A stretch of DNA of 64,000 nucleotides from Clostridium rhizosphaerae (GTDB taxonomy: Bacteria; Bacillota; Clostridia; Clostridiales; Clostridiaceae): the NCBI RefSeq assembly GCF_016765585.1, contig NZ_JAESWC010000009.1:1-64000 (forward strand), written 5' to 3'. The notes beneath the pieces are model-generated. The model ran no database searches, was not told where the DNA came from, and was given only the letters and a program-made list of their open reading frames with translations. Numbering within the stretch: position 1 is the first letter of the stretch; each line of letters begins with the position of its first letter. The position numbers were made by a program, and so were the translations under genes. Positions 43,270 to 52,275 of this stretch are shown piece after piece.

Positions 43270-44130
43270 ATGTCATTTTATAGTAACTATAATAAAAACA
43301 ACAAAAGTATCATGATACGTAAGGCTATATCTATAATTATTTTGATAATTTTTGCTGCGTTTACATTATTCCCTATATATTTTATGATTATTTCTTCTTT
43401 TGCAGACCCTATTGAAGCAGGAGCTGCGAGTTATTCTCTGCTTCCGCAAAAGCTGACTTTAGATTCTTATAAATTTTTCTTTAAATTTAGTCCACATTCT
43501 TTACGATGGATATTAAATTCATTGATTGTTGCAACAATAGTGACTTTATCAAATGTTATATTTGCAGGTATGGCAGGTTATGCGTTTGCAAAGATCAAGT
43601 TCCCAGGAAAGAATGTATTATTTACTATGTTCCTTTGCTCAATGATGATTCCTTATCAAGTTGTGCAGGTTCCTCTTTATATTCTTGTTGTTAATACTTT
43701 TAGGATATCAAACACATATGCATCATTAGTTCTTCCGGGACTATGCGGGGTGTACAATATCTTTTTAGCAAAACAGTTCATGTCAACTTTACCTTATGAA
43801 ATAATTGAAAGTGCAAAAATAGAAGGCTGTAATCAACTGCAGATATTTACTAAAATTATTTTTCCGCTTTCTAAGACTATCTTAGCTGTAATGGCAATAC
43901 TTACCTTTATGGATAACTGGAATACATTCTTCTGGCCTTTCCTTGTTACTAGTAACGCAGCAATGCAGACTATACAAGTTGGACTTAAGAGTTTCCGTTT
44001 TGCCAATACAACTTATTTTGCACCAATGATGGCTGGTGCTACAATTGCAGCACTGCCTATGTTCATACTATTCTTCTCTCTGCAGAAATACTTCCTAGAG
44101 GGCGTTGTAGTAGGTGCGGTTAAAGGCTAG
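43270..44130 (+). CDS. ABC sugar permease (MalG/UgpE type)
   Basis: The 286-residue protein has six helices and the EAA loop EIIESAKIEGCNQLQIFTKIIFPLSK, then WNTFFWPFLV. Together with the preceding permease and lipoprotein it forms a CUT1 importer. No ATPase gene follows, so a shared MsmK-type ATPase encoded elsewhere must energise it. AAGGAGG lies upstream of the ATG. Last gene of the cluster. Confidence 0.93.
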   Translation: MSFYSNYNKNNKSIMIRKAISIIILIIFAAFTLFPIYFMIISSFADPIEAGAASYSLLPQKLTLDSYKFFFKFSPHSLRWILNSLIVATIVTLSNVIFAGMAGYAFAKIKFPGKNVLFTMFLCSMMIPYQVVQVPLYILVVNTFRISNTYASLVLPGLCGVYNIFLAKQFMSTLPYEIIESAKIEGCNQLQIFTKIIFPLSKTILAVMAILTFMDNWNTFFWPFLVTSNAAMQTIQVGLKSFRFANTTYFAPMMAGATIAALPMFILFFSLQKYFLEGVVVGAVKG

Positions 44131-44160
44131 AGGGAAAGATAATTGGGTTATGTTTTAAAG

Positions 44161-44204
44161 TAGGGTGGAGAAGCTGAGTTTGGATTCTCCACCCTATTTT
44201 TTTA
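44161..44204 (+). terminator. Terminator of the ABC importer operon
   Basis: TAGGGTGGAGAA pairs with TTCTCCACCCTA, followed by seven T residues. The remaining bases up to 44340 hold a short AT-rich TTCTTCATTATTGATTCTT fragment of the R3 type and no gene. Confidence 0.9.
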
Positions 44205-44340
44205 ATTCTTCATTATTGATTCTTAATTATGCTCTATAAGTAAATTATTTGTAACTTTTTACTCATACTATATATAAATACAATGCTTTTATGATAAATT
44301 ATAGTTAGACTAGTGAAACGTTAAAGAATTGTATCTAATT

Positions 44341-44432
44341 AGGAGGTTAAAGGTCTAAATGACCTTTAACGAGCAATTAGCGAGCGGAAGCGAGTAATCT
44401 TTAATTGCTCAGTGTTTCCGACTAAAAGGAGG
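44341..44432 (+). repeat. Two-hairpin TAAAT element, copy C, carrying the RBS of the response regulator
   Basis: AGGAGG, perfect stem 1 GTTAAAGGTC/GACCTTTAAC with loop TAAAT, stem 2 GAGCAATTA/TAATTGCTC enclosing GAGCGGAAGCGAG, then AGTGTTTCCGACTAAAAGGAGG. The final AGGAGG is eight bases from the response regulator ATG. The stems differ in sequence from copies A, B and D but conserve pairing. Confidence 0.85.
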
Positions 44433-44440
44433 AATTATAT

Positions 44441-45127
44441 ATGGAAGGAACTATAGGAAAGGTTTTAGTTGTTGACGATGATGAGAATATATGTGAAGTA
44501 ATAAAAATGTATCTTGAAAGTGCAGGTTACTCTACCAGGTTATGTCATGACGGCAGAAGTGCTCAAGAAGCTTTTACTGATTATAAGCCGGATTTAGTGT
44601 TTTTAGATATAATGCTTCCACATGTTGACGGGATAGATGTTTTAAAATGGATAAGAAGAGATTATGAAACTCCAGTTATTATGCTTACTGCAAAAGGAGA
44701 AACTTTTGATAAGGTATTGGGACTAGAATTAGGTGCAGATGATTATATCGTAAAACCTTTTGAACCAAAGGAACTTCTCGCAAGAGCTAAGGCTGTGCTT
44801 AGAAGATATAATACAGAAAATACGAATAAAGAAGTTATAAGCTTTGAAGATTTGGTCATAGATATAAATTCTTATAATGTTTTATATAAGGGACAAGAAA
44901 TCAAAATGCCTCCAAAGGAGTTTGAACTGTTATATTATCTTGCAAATAATAAAAATAGGGTTTTTACAAGAGAACAGCTTCTATGTGAGGTTTGGGGTTA
45001 TGATTATCCTGGAGACTCAAGAACTGTTGACGTACATGTTAAGAGACTTAGAGAAAAACTTGCAGGAGGAGCTAACTGGCAGCTTGAAACCGTATGGGGT
45101 GTAGGATATAAGTTTGAGGTGAAGTAG
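44441..45127 (+). CDS. OmpR/PhoB-family response regulator
   Basis: The 228-residue protein has a receiver domain (VLVVDDDENI acidic pocket, phospho-acceptor Asp in FLDIMLPHVDG, conserved Thr in VIMLTAKGE, Lys in YIVKPFEP) and a C-terminal winged helix (KEFELLYYLANNKNRVFTREQLLCEVWGYDYPGDSRTVDVHVKRLREKL). It should be phosphorylated by the kinase encoded directly after it (its stop codon abuts the next ATG) and probably regulates the downstream htrA. Its leader is a two-hairpin element. Confidence 0.95.
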   Translation: MEGTIGKVLVVDDDENICEVIKMYLESAGYSTRLCHDGRSAQEAFTDYKPDLVFLDIMLPHVDGIDVLKWIRRDYETPVIMLTAKGETFDKVLGLELGADDYIVKPFEPKELLARAKAVLRRYNTENTNKEVISFEDLVIDINSYNVLYKGQEIKMPPKEFELLYYLANNKNRVFTREQLLCEVWGYDYPGDSRTVDVHVKRLREKLAGGANWQLETVWGVGYKFEVK

Positions 45128-46576
45128 ATGAAATTCTATCACAGACTAAAAAAAGGACTGTTTTCTAAGATGGTTTTTACCTACACTATAATTATAGCTT
45201 TAAGCTTCATAATTATAGCGGCTTTTCTTTCAGTTTGGTTCCAGAACTACTATTTTAATCAAAGAAGACATCAGCTTGAAAAAGAGTCTTTATTTATCAA
45301 GCCCTATGTATTTGATTTTTTTAAAAATAGAGAAGATGATAGGGAATACTCAGCAGCTCAGAGAGATGAGGCACTTAAGTTTTTCAGCGCTTATAGCTCC
45401 GCAGATATTTGGCTTGAAGACAAAAGTGGATATGTTTATGCGGTTTCAGACGAAAAATATCAGTCGCTTATTGCCAGACAGATTTTCACAAAAGGTCTTG
45501 AGGAAATGAGGTTTAATAAAATATATGAGATGACAGGAACCTATGGAGATATAATTAAAAATCAATCTCATATATATGGAATACCGGTTATTGACAGTGA
45601 TTCGACTTTTTATGGAGCGATTATAATGAGTACTCCTTTAGACGAGATAAGAAGTCCTCTTAAAAATGTTTATAGAATTATATGGATTACTGCAATATTC
45701 GCAATAATAATATCTTGCTTCATAATATACTATTTTTCAGAAAGAATATTGATAAAACAGCTTGCAGCTATAAATGCAGTTGCTAAAAAAATATCCAAAG
45801 GCGATGTACGAAAAAGAGTCGAGATAAACTCTAATGATGAAATTGGAGAGCTGGCAGAGTCGTTTAATTATATGGCAGACAGCCTTGAAAAGGTTGAGAA
45901 AGCAAGACGAGAGTTTATATCCAATGTATCACATGAAATTCGTTCGCCTATAACTTCTATAAAGGGCTTTATAGGAGGAATACTAGATGGTGTCATACCA
46001 AGGGATAAAGAGAACTATTATTTAAGCATAACTTATGAGGAGATTCAAAGATTAACAAGGCTTGTAAACGACTTGCTTGACCTTTCTGCAATTGAAGCAG
46101 GCCAATTTAAACTTAGAATAGACGAATTTGATATAAATGAAATTATAAGGCTTACAGTAATAAAATTCGAAACAAAAATTAAAGAAAAGAAGCTTGATGT
46201 GGATGTATGCTTTAACTTGGAGCACCAATATGTAGCAGGAGACAGAGATAGGCTTATTCAAGTTATGACTAATCTTATTGACAACGCAATAAAATATGTC
46301 AATGAAGGTGGGAAAATATACATTTGTACGAAAGTAAAAGGTGAAAAAGTACTTGTTTCAGTGTTTAACAGTGGCCCTTTAATAGCTAAAGAAGATTTGC
46401 CTCATATTTGGGATAGATTTTATAAGTCTGATAAGTCAAGAACACAAAAGATTAGTACGGGGCTTGGACTCCCTATTGTAAGAAATATTTTAACACAGCA
46501 TGGTGAAGACATTTGGGTAGAAAATAAAGAAGGTGAAGGTGTAACTTTTATCTTTACATTAAAAAGAATTAAATAA
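45128..46576 (+). CDS. Sensor histidine kinase with HAMP domain
   Basis: The 482-residue protein has two membrane helices (about 15-38 and 182-205) around an extracytoplasmic sensor of about 145 residues, then HAMP (AVAKKISKGDVRKRVEINSNDEIGELAESFNYMA), the H box FISNVSHEIRSPITSIKGF, the N box VMTNLIDNAIKYV, and the G boxes HIWDRFYKSD and STGLGLPIVRN. The signal is unknown. The arrangement with htrA recalls the CssRS secretion-stress system of Bacillus, but orthology is not established. Confidence 0.94.
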   Translation: MKFYHRLKKGLFSKMVFTYTIIIALSFIIIAAFLSVWFQNYYFNQRRHQLEKESLFIKPYVFDFFKNREDDREYSAAQRDEALKFFSAYSSADIWLEDKSGYVYAVSDEKYQSLIARQIFTKGLEEMRFNKIYEMTGTYGDIIKNQSHIYGIPVIDSDSTFYGAIIMSTPLDEIRSPLKNVYRIIWITAIFAIIISCFIIYYFSERILIKQLAAINAVAKKISKGDVRKRVEINSNDEIGELAESFNYMADSLEKVEKARREFISNVSHEIRSPITSIKGFIGGILDGVIPRDKENYYLSITYEEIQRLTRLVNDLLDLSAIEAGQFKLRIDEFDINEIIRLTVIKFETKIKEKKLDVDVCFNLEHQYVAGDRDRLIQVMTNLIDNAIKYVNEGGKIYICTKVKGEKVLVSVFNSGPLIAKEDLPHIWDRFYKSDKSRTQKISTGLGLPIVRNILTQHGEDIWVENKEGEGVTFIFTLKRIK

Positions 46577-46671
46577 TTAATCATATTTTATTCATAGGTT
46601 TGTAAAAGTGTTGTATTAGAATATATATAGATAAATAATATGGAGTTTTGTTTGTAGGAGGAAAATCTTGA

Positions 46672-47937
46672 ATGGATAGCAACCAATATAATGAATATAA
46701 TGATGCATCTTGGAGACATGTAAGTCGTGATGGTCATCTCGATGACTGTTCAACTATAAAATTTAGAAATAATAAAAGAAATGCCAGATTTAAGGGCTTT
46801 TTAAAAGGTGTTGCCTTTATTCTTGTTGCCGCTGTTTCAGGAGGTACGGTTGCTTATTATGTTGTTGATACAAAATATTCCAAGTTATCTTTAGTGTATG
46901 GGCAAAACAACCCATCTATGTTAGAACAGGCTAAAACAAATACTCCTACTACCGATATACCCAAGAATTCAATAACAATGGTTGCAGAAACTGTAGGTCC
47001 AACTGTAGTTGGAATCAGCAATAAGCTTGAGACCTTTTTTGGAGAAAAAACCAATGGAAGCGGTTCTGGAATAATTTTTGATAAAAAAGGATATATAGTA
47101 ACTAATTATCATGTTATTCAAGGCGCGGAAAAGGTAACAGTAAAGCTTCCTAATACAAGCAAAATTTTTGAGGCCAAGTTTATAGGTGCTGAAGCAAGCA
47201 GGGATATAGCCGTTATAAAAATTGATGCAGACAGCTTGCCGGTTGCAAAGTTCGGGGATTCATCTAAGGTTAAAACAGGGGATCTTTCAATTGCTATTGG
47301 TAATCCTCTTGGAGATGAGTTTGCAGGAAGTGTTACGGCGGGTATAATAAGTGCTGTAAATAGAAATATAAGCATACAGGATCGAACCGGGAAAGTAACA
47401 ACAAGATATAAAGTTCTTCAGACAGATGCAGCAATAAATCCGGGCAACAGCGGCGGAGCGCTTTGTAATGAGGCTGGAGAAATAATAGGAATAAATAGTT
47501 TAAAACTTGGTTCTGATGACAATGTAGAAGGTATGGGGTTTGCTATAACTATAAATGATGTTAAGGATATAGTTAGTAAAATAATGAGCGGAGTAAATGC
47601 AACTGCACAGAGCAGCACTCCTGATAAGCAGCCCACTTCTAAGGAACAGCCCAATGTTCTTATTGGAATACAAGGAAGAAGCGCAGTTCCTGAAGCAGAC
47701 AGTGGAGTAAAAGGGGTTTATGTTGAAGAAGTTACACCTAATTCGGGCGCTTCCGCAGCAGGAATAAAGCCAAGCGATATTATTGTTGAAATAGATAAAG
47801 TTAAGATAGATAGTATGCAACAGCTTCAAGAACTTCTTAAAAAGTATAAAGCGGGCGACTCTGTAAGCTGTAAAATATGGAGAAATGGGAAAGCATATCA
47901 AGCAAAAATAACGCTTTCGGAGAAAAGTTTAAAATAA
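46672..47937 (+). CDS. htrA: HtrA/DegP-like membrane-anchored serine protease
   Basis: The 421-residue protein has a cytoplasmic tail (1-45), one membrane helix (about 46-66), a trypsin-like domain with catalytic His (TNYHVIQGA), Asp (RDIAVIKID) and Ser (NPGNSGGAL), and a C-terminal PDZ domain (GVYVEEVTPNSGASAAGIKPSDII). It should degrade or refold misfolded proteins outside the membrane. It lies 95 bases after the kinase gene, with its own possible promoter (TTGTAA-N17-ATATAT). AGGAGG precedes the ATG. Confidence 0.95.
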   Translation: MDSNQYNEYNDASWRHVSRDGHLDDCSTIKFRNNKRNARFKGFLKGVAFILVAAVSGGTVAYYVVDTKYSKLSLVYGQNNPSMLEQAKTNTPTTDIPKNSITMVAETVGPTVVGISNKLETFFGEKTNGSGSGIIFDKKGYIVTNYHVIQGAEKVTVKLPNTSKIFEAKFIGAEASRDIAVIKIDADSLPVAKFGDSSKVKTGDLSIAIGNPLGDEFAGSVTAGIISAVNRNISIQDRTGKVTTRYKVLQTDAAINPGNSGGALCNEAGEIIGINSLKLGSDDNVEGMGFAITINDVKDIVSKIMSGVNATAQSSTPDKQPTSKEQPNVLIGIQGRSAVPEADSGVKGVYVEEVTPNSGASAAGIKPSDIIVEIDKVKIDSMQQLQELLKKYKAGDSVSCKIWRNGKAYQAKITLSEKSLK

Positions 47938-47968
47938 AGAGACTTTTAAAGTCTCTTTATTATTTTGT
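47936..47968 (+). terminator. Terminator of htrA
   Basis: AAAGAGACTT pairs with AAGTCTCTTT, loop TTA, followed by a T-rich tail. Confidence 0.85.
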
Positions 47969-48098
47969 TTTTTTCGGGTAAGATAAAGAAGTAAAGTGCT
48001 GTGTTCTTTACTTAATGAAGAATTAAATTTTCATTAGAAACAAAAAATATTTGTAGACCTTTAACTAACACAAGATGATGCGGAGGTAGATGTAAGAG

Positions 48099-48668
48099 AT
48101 GTACTTAATCGTTGGACTAGGAAATCCAGGTGATGAATATAGACATACAAGGCATAATGTTGGTTTTGATATAGTAGATTTTATGGCTGATAAGTATAAG
48201 ATAACTCCTAACAGGACAAAATTTAAAGGAGTGTGCGGAGATGGTACAATAAATGGAGAAAAGGTACTTTTGTTAAAACCATCTACATACATGAATTTGA
48301 GCGGTGAGAGTGTAATCGAAGCTGCAGGTTTCTATAAAATTCCAAAGGAAAATATAATAGTTATATATGATGATGTAAGTCTTGAAGTTGGAAGGCTTAG
48401 AGTTAGACCTGAAGGAAGTGCAGGAGGTCATAATGGTATAAAAAATATTATTCTTCACTTATCTTCTGAGGTTTTTCCGCGTGTGAAAGTAGGAGTAGGA
48501 CAGCCAGAACATGGACTTATTCCGCATGTACTGGGAAGGTTTCCAAAAGAAGAGAGAGATACCTTGGAAAAAGTCTTTCCAGCTGCTGTGCAGGCAGTTG
48601 AAGCTATTATAACAAATGGAGTTACAGAGGCTATGAACAGGTTTAATGGCTTTAAAGTTAATGAATAA
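48099..48668 (+). CDS. pth: Peptidyl-tRNA hydrolase
   Basis: Recycles peptidyl-tRNA released from ribosomes. The 189-residue protein has LIVGLGNPGDEYRHTRHNVGF with the catalytic His, KPSTYMNLSGESV, VIYDDVSLEVG and RPEGSAGGHNGIKNII, the complete Pth set. CGGAGG upstream; mfd follows 31 bases after the stop, the conserved order in this phylum. Confidence 0.98.
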   Translation: MYLIVGLGNPGDEYRHTRHNVGFDIVDFMADKYKITPNRTKFKGVCGDGTINGEKVLLLKPSTYMNLSGESVIEAAGFYKIPKENIIVIYDDVSLEVGRLRVRPEGSAGGHNGIKNIILHLSSEVFPRVKVGVGQPEHGLIPHVLGRFPKEERDTLEKVFPAAVQAVEAIITNGVTEAMNRFNGFKVNE

Positions 48669-48699
48669 TGAATAATGCAGGAAATACAGAGGTGTTACA

Positions 48700-51600
48700 A
48701 TGAGATTAAAGGGCTTAATGCAGCCTTTAAAACAGAGTAAAGAGTTTGAAGAGATTATAAATGCTGTAGAAAAGCGCAGATACCCAATTGGTGTATTTGG
48801 GCTTTCTGAGTCTGCCAGAGGTTATCTAATACATGGAGTGTATGATGAATTAGACAAGCCGTTTCTTATTTTAACTCACAACGACGTAGAGGCTAAAAAT
48901 TTATATGAGGATTTAAATCTATATATTCCAAATGTATTCTATTTTCCAACTAAGGAAGTAGTGTTTTATAACATTGATGCTATATCTGGAGATTTAAGGT
49001 GGGAAAGACTTAAAGTAATAAGAGAAATGAGCAAGAAGAGCAAGAAAATTATAGTTGCTTCAATTGAGTCTTTAGCACAAAAATATATTCCATTTGAACT
49101 CTATAAGGAGTATACCTTTAAATATTCAGTTTCCGATACTCTTAATATAAATGAACTTAATGAAAAGCTTATTCAAGCAGGCTATGAAAGGGTAGATGTA
49201 GTAGAAGCAAAAGGACAATTTTCTATAAGAGGAGGAATAATGGATATATATCCTCCTCTTGGGGCACTTCCTTACAGAATAGAGCTTTTTGGAGATGAAA
49301 TAGACTCCATAAGAACTTTTAATACTGAATCCCAAAGAAGTATAGAGAAGGTTAAGAGTATTGAAATATTTCCTGCCAAGGAAATGATTTTAAATAGAGA
49401 AAATATATTAAAAGCTTCAGCTGATATAGAAGAAGATTTGAAGCTTGTTTTAGCATCCCTTAAATCTAAAAAGAATAAGGAAGCTATGGAAAAGATAAAC
49501 TCTATAATTAAAGGCAATTTAGAATCATTAAAGGAAAGCTGGAGTTTTGAAACTATAGAAAGTTATCTGCCTTATTTTTACAACAATACTTCAAGTTTTT
49601 TAGACTTTTTCCAAGATGGTTTTGTTGTTATAGATGATGTTCAAAGATGTCAGGGAAAGCTTGATAGTGTTTACTTTGAGTTTGAAGAAAACTATAAAAG
49701 CTTTCTTCAGCTTGGAAATATTCTTCCTAAACAGGGCAATCTTCTTGTTCCTAAGGAAGAGTTGTTAGAAAAATTGACTTACAGCAATGTACTTACTTTA
49801 AATTCTATACCTAAATCAACTAAGATACTTGCTCCAAGAGCTATTATAAGTTTTACACAAATAACTCTTCACAATTATCATGGGCAGTTAGATCTTTTGA
49901 TTGAAGACATTAAAGATAAAAAGGCTAGGGGCTTTAGAACAGTTATACTTTCAGGTACAAGACCTAGAGGAGAAAGGCTGGTGGCTACACTTAGGGATCG
50001 AGGAATAGAAAGCAGCTACAGCGATATAGTTAACGATATAGCTTTGGGACAGGTGGTTATAACCTTTGGCAATCAGCTTAGAGGCTTTGAATATCCTGAT
50101 TTAAAGGTTTGCGTAATATCTGACAAGGAAGTTTTTGGCGAAGCAAAAAGAAAGAAAACCTCTAAACCTAAAAAAGGAGTAAGTAAGATTAAAAGTTTTA
50201 CTGAGCTTAAGGTTGGAGACTATGTAGTTCATACTAATCACGGTATAGGTGTTTATAGAGGTATTAAGCAGCTTGAACTTCAAGGGCATATAAAGGATTA
50301 TCTGCAGTTAAGCTATGATTCAGGAGATATGCTCTATGTGCCAGTTGACCAGCTTGATTTAGTTCAAAAATATATTGGACAGGAAGGGAAAAATCCTAAA
50401 ATAAATAAGCTTGGAGGAACTGAATGGGCTAAAGCAAAGAGTAAGGTTAAGAAATCTATTGAAGAGATTGCTGAGGATTTAGTCAAGCTTTATGCAGTTC
50501 GTGCAACTTTAAAAGGCCACAGCTTTTCGAAGGATACTGTTTGGCAGAAACAATTTGAAGAAGAATTTCCATATGACGAAACACCAGATCAAATAACAGC
50601 TATAGAAGACATTAAAAGAGATATGCAGTCAGATAAGCCTATGGACAGACTTCTTTGCGGCGATGTAGGTTATGGTAAGACTGAGGTAGCAATTCGTGCG
50701 GCCTTTAAGGCGGTTATGGATGGAAAGCAGGTGGCTTTCCTTGTGCCTACGACTATACTTGCAGAGCAGCATTATAATAATTTTGTACAGAGATTTTCTG
50801 ATTTTCCTGTAAAAGTTGATATGGTAAGCCGATTTAGAACTGCGGCTCAGCAAAAGGCTACATTAAAGGCAGTAAAAGAAGGCAACGTAGATATACTTAT
50901 AGGGACTCACAGGCTGCTCTCAAAGGACCTTCAGTTTAAGGACTTAGGACTTTTGATTATAGATGAGGAGCAGCGTTTTGGTGTTACACATAAGGAAAAA
51001 TTGAAAGAGTTTAGAAAGAATATAGACGTGTTGACCTTATCTGCTACACCTATACCAAGAACTCTTCATATGTCTCTTGTAGGGGTTAGAGATATCAGCG
51101 TTATAGAAACTCCGCCTGAAGAAAGATATCCTATACAAACCTATGTGGTGGAGTTTAATGACCAGCTTATAAGAGATGCAATAATGAGAGAGATAAACAG
51201 GGGCGGTCAAGTATATTTTGTTTATAATAGAGTTGAGACAATAAGGGATACGGCTTCCTATCTTCATAAGCTAGTACCTGAAGCTAGAATTGCTGTGGGT
51301 CATGGACAAATGAGTGAGAAGGAGCTTGAAGGAGTAGTAATAGGTTTTGTAAAAAATGAATATGACATACTGGTTTCAACAACTATAATTGAAACAGGTA
51401 TGGATATTCCAAATGTAAATACAATAATAATTAATGATGCGGATAAGATGGGCCTTTCTCAGCTTTATCAGCTAAGGGGAAGGGTAGGGCGTTCAAATAG
51501 AATTGCTTATGCATACTTAACTTATAGAAAAGATAAAATTTTAACTGAAGTGGCTGAAAAGAGACTTAAAGCGATTAAAGAGTTTACAGAGCTTGGGTCA

Positions 51601-52218
51601 GGCTTTAAAATCGCTATGAAGGACCTTGAAATAAGAGGGGCCGGAAATATGATGGGTTCTGCTCAGCATGGACATATGGCTGCCATAGGTTATGACCTTT
51701 ACTGCAGAATGCTTGAGGATATGGTTAAGCTTATTAAAGGTGAAATCGACAAGGAGCCTATTGAAACAACAGTTGAGCTTAAGGTTGATGCCTTTATACC
51801 AGTTGACTATATAAGCGATGAAATGCAAAAGATAGAAGTTTATAAAAAGATTGCGGCAATCAGCTCCTTTGAAGATATGATAGAAATTCAAGATGAGCTT
51901 ATAGATAGATTTTCAGATATTCCTCCTTCAGTCGAAAATCTTATTAATATAGCTTATATAAGAAGTATAGGAAAACAATTTGGAATAGAAGAGATTAAAC
52001 AAAAAGGAAATGAGCTTTTATTTCAATTTGAAAGCAATGATTATATAAAAGGTGATTTAGTAAATGCTTTAATTGGTAAATATAATAGAAATATAAGCTT
52101 TAAAAATGATAAAAAGCCTATTATTGCATTTAAGCTTGGAGATTTAAAACAGGAAGAATTAATTGCTAGGAGCAGGGAAATAATGGAAAATATTAAAGCT
52201 GGTGTTGCAATAAGTTAA
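48700..52218 (+). CDS. mfd: Transcription-repair coupling factor
   Basis: The 1172-residue ATP-dependent translocase removes RNA polymerase stalled at lesions and recruits UvrA. It shows the UvrB-like N-terminal domain (SIRGGIMDIYPP), the RNA-polymerase-binding CarD-like domain (LKVGDYVVHTNHGIGVYRGI, about 505-525), Walker A LLCGDVGYGKTEVAIRAAF, DEEQRFG, and the helicase motifs TATPIPRTL and QLRGRVGRS, then the C-terminal UvrA-interaction domain. Full length. AGAGGTG upstream. Confidence 0.98.
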   Translation: MRLKGLMQPLKQSKEFEEIINAVEKRRYPIGVFGLSESARGYLIHGVYDELDKPFLILTHNDVEAKNLYEDLNLYIPNVFYFPTKEVVFYNIDAISGDLRWERLKVIREMSKKSKKIIVASIESLAQKYIPFELYKEYTFKYSVSDTLNINELNEKLIQAGYERVDVVEAKGQFSIRGGIMDIYPPLGALPYRIELFGDEIDSIRTFNTESQRSIEKVKSIEIFPAKEMILNRENILKASADIEEDLKLVLASLKSKKNKEAMEKINSIIKGNLESLKESWSFETIESYLPYFYNNTSSFLDFFQDGFVVIDDVQRCQGKLDSVYFEFEENYKSFLQLGNILPKQGNLLVPKEELLEKLTYSNVLTLNSIPKSTKILAPRAIISFTQITLHNYHGQLDLLIEDIKDKKARGFRTVILSGTRPRGERLVATLRDRGIESSYSDIVNDIALGQVVITFGNQLRGFEYPDLKVCVISDKEVFGEAKRKKTSKPKKGVSKIKSFTELKVGDYVVHTNHGIGVYRGIKQLELQGHIKDYLQLSYDSGDMLYVPVDQLDLVQKYIGQEGKNPKINKLGGTEWAKAKSKVKKSIEEIAEDLVKLYAVRATLKGHSFSKDTVWQKQFEEEFPYDETPDQITAIEDIKRDMQSDKPMDRLLCGDVGYGKTEVAIRAAFKAVMDGKQVAFLVPTTILAEQHYNNFVQRFSDFPVKVDMVSRFRTAAQQKATLKAVKEGNVDILIGTHRLLSKDLQFKDLGLLIIDEEQRFGVTHKEKLKEFRKNIDVLTLSATPIPRTLHMSLVGVRDISVIETPPEERYPIQTYVVEFNDQLIRDAIMREINRGGQVYFVYNRVETIRDTASYLHKLVPEARIAVGHGQMSEKELEGVVIGFVKNEYDILVSTTIIETGMDIPNVNTIIINDADKMGLSQLYQLRGRVGRSNRIAYAYLTYRKDKILTEVAEKRLKAIKEFTELGSGFKIAMKDLEIRGAGNMMGSAQHGHMAAIGYDLYCRMLEDMVKLIKGEIDKEPIETTVELKVDAFIPVDYISDEMQKIEVYKKIAAISSFEDMIEIQDELIDRFSDIPPSVENLINIAYIRSIGKQFGIEEIKQKGNELLFQFESNDYIKGDLVNALIGKYNRNISFKNDKKPIIAFKLGDLKQEELIARSREIMENIKAGVAIS

Positions 52219-52275
52219 TATTATGATAAAATAAATCTATGTGTATTAAATAAAAGAAAGAGCGGGGGAATTAGA

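Noticed and set aside
47500-47901. Antisense 133-codon frame inside htrA
   Set aside because: Overlaps the PDZ region; no independent signals.
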